Positions 43,600-52,311 of a DNA stretch of 64,000 nucleotides are shown in pieces. How positions within the stretch are numbered: position 1 is the stretch's first letter; the number at the start of each line of letters is the position of its first letter. Location: NCBI RefSeq assembly GCF_001005085.2, contig NZ_LBMU02000040.1, positions 62,001 to 126,000 on the forward strand, read 5' to 3'. The notes below the pieces were generated by a model that saw only the letters and a program-made list of their open reading frames with translations, did not search any database and had not been told where the DNA came from. The translations under genes were made by a program, and so were the position numbers. Source of the DNA: Streptomyces humi (GTDB taxonomy: Bacteria; Actinomycetota; Actinomycetes; Streptomycetales; Streptomycetaceae).

Positions 43600-45035
43600 G
43601 ACGGGCGGACCACCTGGGTCATCTCGGCGTCGGGGGTGGCGGCGGGGGCGGGTGCCGGGCGGCGTGCCGTGTCGCTGATTCTGATGAGGATGCCGATGAG
43701 GGCCCAGTTGGCGATGACGGAGGAACCGCCGTAGGCCAGGAACGGCATGGTCATACCGGTCAGCGGGATGAGGCCCATGACACCGCCGGCGACGACGAAG
43801 ACCTGGAGCGCGAAGGCGCCGGAGAGGCCGACGGCGAGCAGCTTGCCGAACGGGTCGCGGGCGGCGAGCGAGGTGCGCACACCGCGTTCCACGATCAGGC
43901 CGTAGATCAGCAGGAGCGCCATGATGCCGGCCAGGCCCAGTTCCTCGCCGAAGGTGGCGAGGACGAAGTCCGAGTTGGCGGCGAACCGGATCAGGTCCGA
44001 GTGGCCCTGGCCGAGGCCGGTGCCGAGGGTGCCGCCGGAGCCGAAGGCCCACAGCGCCTGCATCGACTGCTCGGAGTGGCCGGCCACGCCCTGCTGGCTG
44101 AGCGTGTACTCCTTCATCGGGTCGAGCCAGGCCTGGACACGCTGCTGGACGTGCGGTTCGAAGCTGGCCACGCCGACCGCGCCGGCGCCGGACATCAGCA
44201 GTCCGAAGACGATCCAGCTGGTCCGCTCGGTGGCGACGTACAGCATGATCACGAACATGCCGAAGAACAGCAGTGAGGTACCGAGGTCGGTCTCGAAGAC
44301 CAGGATGAGGATGGAGATGAACCAGACGACCAGGATCGGGCCGAGGTCGCGGCCGCGCGGCAGGTAGAGGCCGATGAAGCGACGGCTGGCGAGCGCGAGG
44401 GCGTCCCGCTTCACCATCAGGTAGCCGGCGAAGAAGATCGCCAGGACGATCTTGGCGAACTCACCGGGCTGGATGGAGAAGCCGGCGACCGAGATCCAGA
44501 TCTTCGCGCCGTAGATGTTGGCGCCGAGGCCCGGGACGAGCGGGAGCAGCAGCAGGAAGAGCGCGCCCACCATGGAGATGTAGGTGTAGCGCTGGAGGAC
44601 GCGGTGGTCCTTGAGGAAGATCAGCACCACGATGAAGAGCGCGATGCCCATCGCCGTGTAGAGCAGCTGGCGGGGGGCCGCGGTGCCGGCCTGCTTGATG
44701 GACTGGAGCAGTTTGGACTGGTCCAGCCGCCAGATGACGACGAGTCCGAGGCCGTTGAGCAGTGTGGCCAGCGGCAGCAGCAGCGGGTCCGCGTAGGGGG
44801 CGAACTTGCGTACGGCGAGATGGGCGACGCCGGCCATCAGGCCGAGGCCCAGGCCGTAGCTCAGCAGGCCCGCGGGGACCTTGTCGTCGATGGCGAGGCC
44901 CACGTTGGCGTAGGCGAAGACCGGGATGACGACCGCGAACACCAGGAGGGCGAGCTCGGTGTTGCGCCGGCTCGGCGCGCCGATCGCACCGATCGTGGAC
45001 GTGTGGTGTGTCGAGGTGTTGGTGGAACTGCTCAT
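43596..45035 (-). CDS. rodA: RodA/FtsW/SpoVE family glycosyltransferase (lipid II polymerase)
   Basis: 479-aa SEDS protein with about 10-12 membrane helices, predicted to polymerise lipid II with PbpA. Signature stretches include NLYGAKIWISVAGFSIQPGE (read as NIYGAKIWISV...), FGMFVIMLYVATERTSW, ALWAFGSGGTLGTGLGQGHSD and LIPLTGMTMPFLAYGGSSV. The N-terminal 30 residues are Ser/Thr-rich. It lies 27 bp after pstP and overlaps pbpA, so the SEDS/PBP pair is made together. Confidence 0.94.
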   Translation of the reverse strand: MSSSTNTSTHHTSTIGAIGAPSRRNTELALLVFAVVIPVFAYANVGLAIDDKVPAGLLSYGLGLGLMAGVAHLAVRKFAPYADPLLLPLATLLNGLGLVVIWRLDQSKLLQSIKQAGTAAPRQLLYTAMGIALFIVVLIFLKDHRVLQRYTYISMVGALFLLLLPLVPGLGANIYGAKIWISVAGFSIQPGEFAKIVLAIFFAGYLMVKRDALALASRRFIGLYLPRGRDLGPILVVWFISILILVFETDLGTSLLFFGMFVIMLYVATERTSWIVFGLLMSGAGAVGVASFEPHVQQRVQAWLDPMKEYTLSQQGVAGHSEQSMQALWAFGSGGTLGTGLGQGHSDLIRFAANSDFVLATFGEELGLAGIMALLLIYGLIVERGVRTSLAARDPFGKLLAVGLSGAFALQVFVVAGGVMGLIPLTGMTMPFLAYGGSSVIANWALIGILIRISDTARRPAPAPAATPDAEMTQVVRPS

Positions 45036-45062
45036 GGTGTGACGGGGCCTCTCACGGCTTGC

Positions 45063-46592
45063 CTACTGCTTACCGCACAGCGAGACGACCTTCTGCTCAT
45101 CCTCCGAGAGGGTGGGGCCGGGGCTGGGGGTCGCTGAGGGGGACGGGGACGGTGACGCCGTGGAGGACGCCGATTTCGAAGGGCTTGGCGAGGCCTTGGA
45201 CGTGAGAGAGGTCTTGGTGGTTCCCGTGGTGCCGCCGGCCTCGCCCTGGCCGGTCTTGGAGCTGGTCTTCGACTCGGACGCGGCGCGCTCCGACTCCTTC
45301 TTGCAGGCGGACGCCTGCACGGACAGCTCCTGGACCTTGGACTGGGCGTCCTTGAGGCCGCCCTCGGCGATGGTGGCCTTGACCTGCTTCTGCTGGTAGG
45401 GCGGCAGGTACTTGAGTTCGATCTCGGGGTGGTCCTGTTCGACCTTCGACAACGACACCCAGGCCAGGTCCTGGCTGATGCCCTGGTACAGGGCGACGTG
45501 CTCGCCGTTGGCGCCGACGTAGTACTGGGTCTGGGTCCAGCGCCAGCCGCCGTAGAGGCCCCCGCCGATGACGGCGAGGGCGAGCACGCTGTAGAAGGAT
45601 CTCTTCAGCCACTTGCGGCCCTTGCGGGGCTTCACGAAGTCGTCGTCGGTGTAGTCGCCGAAGCTGCCGTCCGGGACGTAGCCGGTGGTGTCGCCGGAGC
45701 CGGGGGGACCGAACTCGCCGCCTCCGCCGTGGCCCTGCCTGCCGAGGCTGGCGGCGCGGCCCGCCGGGGTCTGCATGAAGCCGTTGTCGTGCAGGTGCTG
45801 CTGGTTCTCGGCGACGGCGCCGACCACCACGGGGGTGTCGGAGAGCTGGCTCGCGAGGGTGTCGCCGGTGTCCAGGTCGAGGACGTCCGCGATGATGACG
45901 GTGATGTTGTCGGGGCCGCCGCCGCGCAGCGCGAGCTGGATCAGCTCCTGCACGGTCTCCTGCGGGCCCTGGTAGCTGGCGAGGGTCTCCTCCAGGGTCT
46001 GGTGGGAGACGACGCCGGAGAGTCCGTCGGAGCAGATGAGGTACCGGTCGCCGGCGCGCACCTCGCGGATGGAGAGGTCCGGTTCGACGTGGTCGCCGCT
46101 GCCCAGCGCGCGCATCAGCAGGGAGCGCTGCGGGTGGGTGGTGGCTTCCTCTTCGGTGATCCGGCCCTCGTCGACGAGCCGCTGCACCCAGGTGTGGTCC
46201 TGGGTGATCTGGGTGAGCACACCGTCACGCAGCAGGTACGCGCGGGAGTCGCCGACGTGGACGAGGCCGAGGCGCTGGCCGGTCCACAGCAGGGCGGTGA
46301 GGGTGGTGCCCATGCCCTCGAGCTGCGGGTCCTCCTCCACCATGGCGCGCAGCTGGTCGTTGGCGCGCTGCACGGCGTGGCCGAGGGAGGTGAGGATGTC
46401 GGAGCCGGGCACGTCGTCGTCGAGCGTGACGAGGGTGGAGATCACCTCGGAGGAGGCGACCTCGCCGGCGGCCTGGCCGCCCATGCCGTCGGCGATGGCG
46501 AGCAGGCGGGGACCGGCGTAACCGGAGTCCTCGTTGCCCTCCCGGATCATGCCTTTGTGCGATCCGGCGGCGAAGCGCAGTGACAGACTCAT
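45063..46592 (-). CDS. pstP: PP2C-family protein phosphatase PstP
   Basis: 509-aa membrane phosphatase that dephosphorylates PknB and its targets. The PP2C domain (about 1-240) has the metal sites LAIADGMGGQAAGEVAS, HVGDSRAYLLRDG, CSDGLSGVV and GGGPDNITVIIADV. A linker (about 240-325) leads to one membrane helix (about 328-346) and an extracellular region ending in a Ser/Pro-rich stretch (about 440-495). ATG 46592 (MSLSLRFAAGSHKG) aligns with the M. tuberculosis PstP start and has GGCGAGG upstream; an in-frame ATG at 46622 is possible. The 128-bp spacer to fhaB may contain an internal promoter. Confidence 0.94.
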   Translation of the reverse strand: MSLSLRFAAGSHKGMIREGNEDSGYAGPRLLAIADGMGGQAAGEVASSEVISTLVTLDDDVPGSDILTSLGHAVQRANDQLRAMVEEDPQLEGMGTTLTALLWTGQRLGLVHVGDSRAYLLRDGVLTQITQDHTWVQRLVDEGRITEEEATTHPQRSLLMRALGSGDHVEPDLSIREVRAGDRYLICSDGLSGVVSHQTLEETLASYQGPQETVQELIQLALRGGGPDNITVIIADVLDLDTGDTLASQLSDTPVVVGAVAENQQHLHDNGFMQTPAGRAASLGRQGHGGGGEFGPPGSGDTTGYVPDGSFGDYTDDDFVKPRKGRKWLKRSFYSVLALAVIGGGLYGGWRWTQTQYYVGANGEHVALYQGISQDLAWVSLSKVEQDHPEIELKYLPPYQQKQVKATIAEGGLKDAQSKVQELSVQASACKKESERAASESKTSSKTGQGEAGGTTGTTKTSLTSKASPSPSKSASSTASPSPSPSATPSPGPTLSEDEQKVVSLCGKQ

Positions 46593-46720
46593 GCGCACCT
46601 CGCCCGTCGGCTCCGGGTACATCCGCACGGTGCCCACCCTCCGGTCGGGAGCGCGCAAGGGGCCGGCGTCCGGTCCGCCGCTGCGTGCTCGCTCCGCTCG
46701 CGCCTAATCATGATGTAGCA

Positions 46721-47242
46721 CTACTTCCGCAGCTCGATGACGGTTTTCCCGATGCGGATCGGTGCGCCCAGCGGGATCGGCGTCGGAGTCGTCAGCCGGG
46801 ACCGGTCCAGGTACGTGCCGTTGGTGGAGCCGAGGTCCTCGACGATCCACTGGCCGTCGCGGTCCGGGTAGATCCTGGCATGGCGGCTGGAGGCGTAGTC
46901 GTCGTCCAGCACGATCGTCGAGTCGTGGGCGCGGCCCAGGGTGATGGTCTGGCCCTGGAGGGCGACCGTCGTCCCGGTCAGCGTGCCCTCGCTGACGACC
47001 AGCTTGCTGGGGGCGTTGCGCCGGCGGCCGCCGCTCGCGGGCTGCTGGCCGCGCTGCTGCGGGGGCGCGGCCTGCTGCCGGGCGGCGGGCTGCTGCCGGC
47101 GGCCTTCTTCCCTACGCGATCCGCGCTGGGTGACGCGCGTACCGAACAGGTCGCTGCGGATGACCTGCACGGCCACGATCACGAACAGCCACAGTACGGC
47201 CAGGAAACCCAGCCGCATGACCGTGAGGGTCAGCTCTGACAT
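46721..47242 (-). CDS. fhaB: FHA-domain protein FhaB (FipA)
   Basis: 173-aa phosphothreonine-binding protein. One N-terminal membrane helix (LGFLAVLWLFVIVAVQVI) is followed by an Arg/Gln-rich linker and an FHA domain (about 80-165) with GRAHDSTIVLDDDYASSRHA and VEDLGSTNGTYLDRSR. It is a likely PknB substrate that links the kinase to division or wall synthesis. ATG 47242 begins 10 bp after the fhaA stop; a longer frame in front is a shadow. Confidence 0.92.
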   Translation of the reverse strand: MSELTLTVMRLGFLAVLWLFVIVAVQVIRSDLFGTRVTQRGSRREEGRRQQPAARQQAAPPQQRGQQPASGGRRRNAPSKLVVSEGTLTGTTVALQGQTITLGRAHDSTIVLDDDYASSRHARIYPDRDGQWIVEDLGSTNGTYLDRSRLTTPTPIPLGAPIRIGKTVIELRK

Positions 47243-47252
47243 TGCCCCCGCT

Positions 47253-48137
47253 TCACCCTTCGGCTTGCCGGTAAATGATGGTGGTACTGCCCACGACGAT
47301 CCGCGAGCCGTCGCGGAGCGTAGCGCGGGTGGTGTGCTGCCCGTCCACCACGATGCCGTTGGTGGACCCGAGATCCTGGATCGTCGAGGGCGTTCCGGTC
47401 CGGATCTCGCAGTGCCGGCGGGAGACGCCGGGGTCGTCGATCCGCACGTCGGCCTCGGTGCTGCGGCCCAGCACGAGCGTCGCGCGGGAGATCTGATGGC
47501 GGGTGCCGTTGATCTCGATCCAGTAGCGGGTGCGGGAGCCGGGCGCGGAGGCGCCGACCGGGCCCGAGGGGCCGGCGGGGCGCTGGCCCGCGGGCTGCGA
47601 CGGCTGTGGGTAGCCGTAGCCGCCGGGGCGCTGCGGGGCGCCGGGCGGCGGTGCGCTCGGCATCGGCGGGGCTGCGGCACCGCCGGCCGGCGGGTAGCCG
47701 TAGCCGCCCGGCCGCTGCGGGGCGCCGCCCGCGGGGGCCCGGTCCGGTGCCTGCTGGTTGCTGGAGGAGGCGAGCGTACGGCTGCGCACCCGGTACAGGC
47801 CGGTGTCGAGGTCGTCGGCCTTCTCCAGGTTGACCTTGATCGGCCCCATGAAGGTGTAGCGCTGCTGCTTGGCGTAGTCGCGGACCATCCCGGCGAGCTC
47901 GTCGCCGAGCTGCCCGGAGTAGGGGCTGAGCCGCTCGAAGTCGGGGGCGCTCAGCTCCACGATGAAGTCGTTGGGTACGACGGTCCGGTCGCGGTTCCAG
48001 ATGGTCGCGTTGTTGTCGCACTCGCGTTGCAGCGCACCGGCGATCTCAACGGGCTGGACCTCGGACTTGAACACCTTGGCGAAGGTGCCGTTGACCAGAC
48101 CTTCGAGACGCTGCTCGAACTTCTTCAGGACTCCCAC
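47253..48137 (-). CDS. fhaA: FhaA: DUF3662 and FHA-domain protein
   Basis: 294 aa. Residues 1-120 form the DUF3662 domain (MGVLKKFEQRLEGLVNGTFA, VEIAGALQREC). A Pro/Gly/Tyr-rich linker contains two near-identical RPGGYGYP blocks. The C-terminal FHA domain (about 205-285) has LVLGRSTEADVRIDDPGVSR and DLGSTNGIVVDG. FhaA binds phosphorylated MviN/MurJ-like and PbpA proteins in mycobacteria. GTG start. It heads the minus-strand fhaA-fhaB-pstP-rodA-pbpA-pknB cluster. Confidence 0.94.
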   Translation of the reverse strand: MGVLKKFEQRLEGLVNGTFAKVFKSEVQPVEIAGALQRECDNNATIWNRDRTVVPNDFIVELSAPDFERLSPYSGQLGDELAGMVRDYAKQQRYTFMGPIKVNLEKADDLDTGLYRVRSRTLASSSNQQAPDRAPAGGAPQRPGGYGYPPAGGAAAPPMPSAPPPGAPQRPGGYGYPQPSQPAGQRPAGPSGPVGASAPGSRTRYWIEINGTRHQISRATLVLGRSTEADVRIDDPGVSRRHCEIRTGTPSTIQDLGSTNGIVVDGQHTTRATLRDGSRIVVGSTTIIYRQAEG

Positions 48138-48542
48138 AGGGCACCTCCTCTGTCGCCTTGCCCGTACTGCCTGCCGTTACCGCTACTGCTCACTGATCGT
48201 ATCTACGCGCCCGGCAATCAGCCGGTTCCCCGAGCGGCCCCCCTTCGAACCGATCGGTTCGCTTCTCCTGTCAAGGATCGGCGCTTCTTCTTCCCAGGAT
48301 CGTAGAGGTGGCTCACGACCAGTGTCCCGCACCTGACTGTGGACCCGATCCGTCTCCTGGACAGATGGCACGGACCGGTACGAGGTTGATACGTGAACGC
48401 CGACTGCTGGGTACGTGATCTTCAGGTGAGCGCTGCCCAGGGACAAGGGATGTGAACCCACCCTGTCCCACGTGCTAGTGTTCTGGATGTCGGAAGGGGC
48501 CAGCCCGGGAGAACGGGGCGGGAACCGGAGGACACACCCAAT
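48138..48542. promoter_or_regulatory. Spacer between fhaA and tRNA-Leu with a 16-bp palindrome
   Basis: 405 bp without a gene, carrying the promoter of the fhaA operon (minus) and of tRNA-Leu (plus; TAGTGT at 48476-48481 may be its -10). A perfect palindrome, CGAACCGATCGGTTCG, at 48246-48261 lies about 110 bp upstream of fhaA and looks like an operator. Its regulator is unknown. Confidence 0.5.
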
Positions 48543-48626
48543 GCGCGGGTGGCGGAATAGGCAGACGCGCTGGATTCAGGTTCCAGTGCCCGCAAGGGCG
48601 TGGGGGTTCAACTCCCCCCTCGCGCA
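48543..48626 (+). tRNA. leuT: tRNA-Leu (CAG)
   Basis: 84 nt with a long variable arm (TGCCCGCAAGGGCGT), no encoded CCA. Acceptor GCGCGGG pairs with CTCGCGC, the anticodon stem CTGGA/TCCAG encloses TTCAGGT, anticodon CAG at 48577-48579. Position after fhaA matches leuT of mycobacteria. Confidence 0.96.
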
Positions 48627-48652
48627 CAGAGAGATACCGAAGAAACGGGTCT

Positions 48653-48678
48653 CCGCCGGTGACGGAAGTCACGGCGGG
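48653..48678 (+). terminator. Terminator of tRNA-Leu
   Basis: CCGCCGGTGAC and GTCACGGCGG pair (one bulged G) around a GGAA loop, followed by GGGCCCTTTCTC, about 27 bp after the tRNA. Confidence 0.6.
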
Positions 48679-49107
48679 GGCCCTTTCTCGTTGTCCCGAC
48701 TCCCGCCAGGCCTGTGAGCCATCGCACCCCCGACCGCGTCCCGGCCGGCCCGCCGTGCGCCGACTCGTGAGCTATCTCACGGGCGGTGCCTCGGCCGGGA
48801 TGAACGCCGAAGAGACGGACCGGCCCTTCCGGCAGCGGTGGTCCGGGAAAGAAGGCGGAGAGCGTGGGGCGTGGGGTCGGTCGCTACCGGGCGGGGCGGA
48901 GTGCTGCTCCATCGGAGTGACGTCCGGTCGGCCATGGACGAGCGGGTTCGAGGGCTCGTACGTGCAGGTCACGGGCGGTTGTGGGGGCTGTTTCGCGCCA
49001 TCGTGGGGGAGGCTTCTGCGCGAATCCGGTGTTTAGCTAGACCTAAAGGTGGCATCCTTGAGGAAGCGCCAACGTCCGCTGTGGCAGCTTGAGTTGGGGG
49101 TCGTACG
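48679..49107. other. Spacer downstream of tRNA-Leu, no convincing gene
   Basis: 429 bp. Open frames of 66-125 codons exist on both strands but have no recognisable protein and poor starts. Before the HTH gene the composition drops: GTTTAGCTAGACCTAAAGG (49031-49049) contains a TTTAG/CTAAA inverted repeat (49032-49047) that could be an operator for the adjacent regulator. No att-site repeat or integrase was found. Confidence 0.4.
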
Positions 49108-49443
49108 ATGAGCATATTCGCTCGTGGTGAAAGCAACGCCGAGTTAGTCGGAGCCCAGTTGGCACGGCAGGCGTCCGCATCCCTGGCCGGTCTGCTGGCC
49201 GGGCTCGGCACGTCGCGTTCCGACCTCGCCAAGGCCATGGGGGTGAGCCCTGGCCGGGTCAGTCAGATCATGTCCGGCGACGCGAACCTGACGATACGCA
49301 CGCTGGCCGCCGCGGCGGAGGCGCTCGGAGCCGATGTGGAGATCAGGTTCTCGCCTCGGCTGCCGGAAACCGCCCAGGGCCTGCCGGTGACCGGCGCGGA
49401 GCCGTTGTCCCTGCACAAGAGCGGTGTCTCCGCGCACCGTTGA
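49108..49443 (+). CDS. XRE-family HTH regulator with TTA codon
   Basis: 111 aa. A central helix-turn-helix (about 30-65, TSRSDLAKAMGVSPGRVSQIMSG) and the following NLTIRTLAAAAEALGADVEI are typical of single-domain XRE proteins. Leucine 13 is TTA (49144-49146), so translation should depend on the bldA tRNA. The start MSIFARGESNAEL has weak upstream Shine-Dalgarno pairing. It converges with a membrane-protein gene 19 bp away that also carries an early TTA. Both may be accessory genes next to tRNA-Leu. Confidence 0.85.
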   Translation: MSIFARGESNAELVGAQLARQASASLAGLLAGLGTSRSDLAKAMGVSPGRVSQIMSGDANLTIRTLAAAAEALGADVEIRFSPRLPETAQGLPVTGAEPLSLHKSGVSAHR

Positions 49444-49462
49444 ACGCGCCGGGTCGCCGCCG

Positions 49463-50257
49463 CTAGACGCGGTTGCGGCGGAGGCCGAACCGTCGTCGTT
49501 GCACGGGCAGCGCCGAACTGTGGAAGGCGTCGCTCGGCAGCGCGTCGGCCCGCAGTCTCTCCAGCTCGGCCTGCTCCGTGCGGCGCCCGTGCAGATAGGC
49601 GCAGAGCAACAGGTCCCCGCAGCGGTTGAAAGCCTCACCGAAAGCACTGCGGCACCGGTAGACCTCCTCGGCGGTGGGATCCCGCAGCCACCCGTCCACG
49701 TCCCGGCGGGCCTGGTCGGTCTTCGTCTGCACGTCGAGCGCGTGGATCATGGCTCGGTCGGCCGTGTCGAAGAGACCGTTGACCGTCTTGTGGAGCGTGG
49801 GATGCCGGTCCACCAGGTAGTTCCTGAGATCGTGCACGAACACGCGAAGCTGCGTCGGTTTCTCGAAGCCGTCCAGGAACCCGGTGCTCCAGCTGTGCGC
49901 GTCCAGCAGCATCCGGTACTCGAGCCGGTCCCTGAACCAGGCGATGCCGAGCGTCATGAACTTGACGTAGGGCTGGGTCGTGTCGTCCTGCCTCTTGCGG
50001 GGCATGGTCGTGACCCCGGTCGCCAGGCCCGCGGCCACCGGTGGCAGCTTGGCCAGATGGGGAAGGGCCAGCCCGGCGGCGACACCCACCGCACCCGTCA
50101 GCACGAGGACCAGGACCGTCAGGCCGGTGGACCGCCAGCTGCCCGTCAGCCGGCCCTTGCCGACGGAGTGCCGGACCAGGCCGATCCACGCGAGACCGGC
50201 GCTCAGCATGGCCGGTAAGGCGTAACCGGACAGCCAGCTGTGGTGGTACCAGGTCAT
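49463..50257 (-). CDS. Membrane protein with cytoplasmic helical domain, TTA codon, function unknown
   Basis: 264 aa. Two membrane helices occupy about residues 7-25 and 45-75 (GLTVLVLVLTGAVGVAAGLA). The remaining two-thirds are soluble, helix-rich and charged (KFMTLGIAWFRDRLEYRMLL, FVHDLRNYLVDRHPTLHKTV) and end in a basic FGLRRNRV. Leucine 14 is TTA (50216-50218). The long frame upstream is a shadow; ATG 50257 starts the membrane region. No family is recognised. It converges with the TTA-containing XRE gene. Confidence 0.72.
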   Translation of the reverse strand: MTWYHHSWLSGYALPAMLSAGLAWIGLVRHSVGKGRLTGSWRSTGLTVLVLVLTGAVGVAAGLALPHLAKLPPVAAGLATGVTTMPRKRQDDTTQPYVKFMTLGIAWFRDRLEYRMLLDAHSWSTGFLDGFEKPTQLRVFVHDLRNYLVDRHPTLHKTVNGLFDTADRAMIHALDVQTKTDQARRDVDGWLRDPTAEEVYRCRSAFGEAFNRCGDLLLCAYLHGRRTEQAELERLRADALPSDAFHSSALPVQRRRFGLRRNRV

Positions 50258-50877
50258 GAACGGCCCCAAGTCGGCACGGACAGGGAGGACCGTCGCAGGC
50301 GAGCAGAGGGCGAGCCGGGCTCCCCGTCGGCGTGTGCGCCCGGCCCTCTCACCACAGGCCCGTCGCGGGTCGATTGCAGCGAGTACCGGAGATGATGTCA
50401 CCCACCGCGTCCCCGTGGCGTTACTTTGCGCAACAGGCCGCCACGGAATGCGGCGATCCGGCCACCCCGGGGTTTCGCACGGCCGAGCGACCCGTGCCCG
50501 CAGGGAGGAGGTGACGGTCACTTCGCTACTGCGACCCGGGCCGAGTGTCCACATTCCGAGTCGGACCGGCCGCGGGGGACCGTGGCGACCGGATTGGCTC
50601 GATAACTTCGCTCGGCACCTACGGTCGACGGCCATGCTCGGCACCCGCTCGCCGGGGCTCGGTCCTGGGCCGGGGTGGTCGGTCGGGTGGTCGTCGGGTG
50701 TTCGTCGGGTGGTCGTCGGGTCTCCTCGGGCGGGTACACGCGGCGACACCGGCCCACCTCGCCCAAACCACCCCGAAGTTGTCCACAGGGTCTGACGGGT
50801 TTCGGCCCCCGCCTGTACCGTCTCCACGAGTTGATGTTCGAGCGTGTGCGGTGTGGCGTACGGGGGAGGCGGTCGAC
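50258..50877. promoter_or_regulatory. Repeat-containing spacer upstream of the DUF2252 gene
   Basis: 620 bp with no convincing gene. It contains an imperfect GGTGGTCGTCGGGT tandem tract (about 50674-50735), a perfect DnaA box TTGTCCACA at 50779-50787, and the ribosome binding site of the DUF2252 gene (GGGGGAGG at 50862-50869). The promoter of the divergent membrane gene must also lie here. Confidence 0.5.
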
Positions 50878-52296
50878 GTGACCGGAGTTGACGGGCCGAC
50901 GACGGCGGGGGTGCGCGTGCTGCCCTCGCCGAAGGGCTTCGCGCAGTGGCCGCCGAAGGGCTCGCCCAAGGAGGAGGGCAAGGCGCTGCGTTCGGCTGTC
51001 CCGCGTGCCGCCCACGCCACCCTCGACCTGGACGCCTCCCGGCCCGACGCGGTGAGCGCGGTCGAGGAGTCCAACCGGGACCGCCTGGCGGAGCTGGTCC
51101 CGATAAGGGTCGGCAGGATGGCCGCGTCCCCGTTCGCGTTCCTGCGCGGTTCGGCCGGGCTCATGGCGCACGACCTGGCGCGCACCCCGATGACCAGGAT
51201 CGCCACCCAGATCTGCGGCGACGCCCACGCGGCCAACTTCGGTCTGTACGGCGACCCGCGCGGCGACCTCGTCATCGACCTGAACGACTTCGACGAGACG
51301 GTGCGCGGCCCCTGGGAGTGGGACCTCAAGCGGCTCGCCGCCTCCCTGGTGCTGGCCGGCCGGGAGGCGGGCGCCGACGAGGACATGTGCCGCAAGGCGG
51401 CGGGCGACGCGGCCGGTGCCTACCGCCGCACCATGCGCCTGCTGGCCAGACTCCCGGTGCTGGACGCGTGGAACGCCATCGCGGACGAGGAACTGGTCTC
51501 CCACTCCGACGCCCACGACATGCTGGGCACCCTGCGCCGGGTCTCGGAGAAGGCCCGCGCCAACACCAGTGGCCGGTTCGCGGCCCGGTCCACCGAGCCC
51601 ACCGAGGGCGGCGGCCGCCGCTTCGTGGACGCCGCGCCGGTGCTGCGCCGGGTCGCGGACGCGGAGGCGGCGGCGGTCACCGCGGCCCTGGAGCACTACG
51701 TCGGCACGCTCTCCGAGGACCGCCATCCGCTGCTCGCCCGGCACGCTCCGCACGACGTCGCCTTCCGGATCGTCGGCACCGGCAGCGTCGGCACCCGCTC
51801 CTATGTCGTCCTCCTTCTCGACCACCGCGGCGAGCCGCTGATCCTCCAGGTCAAGGAGGCCCGGCCGTCCGCGCTCGTGCCGCACCTCGCCACGGCCGGC
51901 TTCGAGACGCCGGTGGCCGACCACGAGGGCCGCCGGGTGGTGCTCGGCCAGAAGCGGATGCAGGTGGTCAGCGACATCCTGCTCGGCTGGACCACGGTGG
52001 ACGGCCGCCCCTTCCAGGTCCGCCAGTTCCGCAACCGCAAGGGCAGCGTCGACCCGGCGGCCCTGTCCCCCGACCAGATCGACGACTACGGCAGGATGAC
52101 CGGCGCCCTGCTGGCCCGCGCCCACTCGCACAGCGCCGACCCGCGCCTGATCGCCGGCTACTGCGGCAAGAACGAGGAACTGGACGAGGCGGTCGCCGCG
52201 TTCGCGGTCACCTACGCCGACCGCACGGAGGCGGACCACGAACACCTGGCGACCGCGGTGCGCACGGGACGGATCGCGGCGGAGCTGGGGGTGTGA
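50878..52296 (+). CDS. DUF2252 family kinase-like protein
   Basis: 472 aa from GTG 50878, preceded by GGGGGAGG. The protein-kinase/aminoglycoside-phosphotransferase-like catalytic loop is seen in CGDAHAANFGLYGD (about 114) and IDLNDFDETVRGPWEWDLKR (about 131). The rest matches the DUF2252 pattern (FAFLRGSAGLMAHDLA at the front; LVVGQKRMQVVSDIL-type metal region later). Substrate unknown. It is followed 15 bp later by a small hypothetical gene and then J-domain and rhodanese genes on the same strand. Confidence 0.85.
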   Translation: MTGVDGPTTAGVRVLPSPKGFAQWPPKGSPKEEGKALRSAVPRAAHATLDLDASRPDAVSAVEESNRDRLAELVPIRVGRMAASPFAFLRGSAGLMAHDLARTPMTRIATQICGDAHAANFGLYGDPRGDLVIDLNDFDETVRGPWEWDLKRLAASLVLAGREAGADEDMCRKAAGDAAGAYRRTMRLLARLPVLDAWNAIADEELVSHSDAHDMLGTLRRVSEKARANTSGRFAARSTEPTEGGGRRFVDAAPVLRRVADAEAAAVTAALEHYVGTLSEDRHPLLARHAPHDVAFRIVGTGSVGTRSYVVLLLDHRGEPLILQVKEARPSALVPHLATAGFETPVADHEGRRVVLGQKRMQVVSDILLGWTTVDGRPFQVRQFRNRKGSVDPAALSPDQIDDYGRMTGALLARAHSHSADPRLIAGYCGKNEELDEAVAAFAVTYADRTEADHEHLATAVRTGRIAAELGV

Positions 52297-52311
52297 CCCG
52301 GAGGTGCGCAG

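Noticed and set aside
48659..49036. 125-codon plus-strand frame between tRNA-Leu and the XRE gene
   Set aside because: No recognisable domain, starts within the tRNA terminator and its product is Gly/Arg/Ser-rich noise.
49108..50257. XRE protein and facing membrane protein as a toxin-antitoxin pair
   Set aside because: The genes converge rather than forming an operon, and the membrane protein is too large and unlike known toxins.
48543..50257. Integrated element at tRNA-Leu
   Set aside because: No integrase and no repeated tRNA end were found; only the TTA codons and composition hint at foreign origin.
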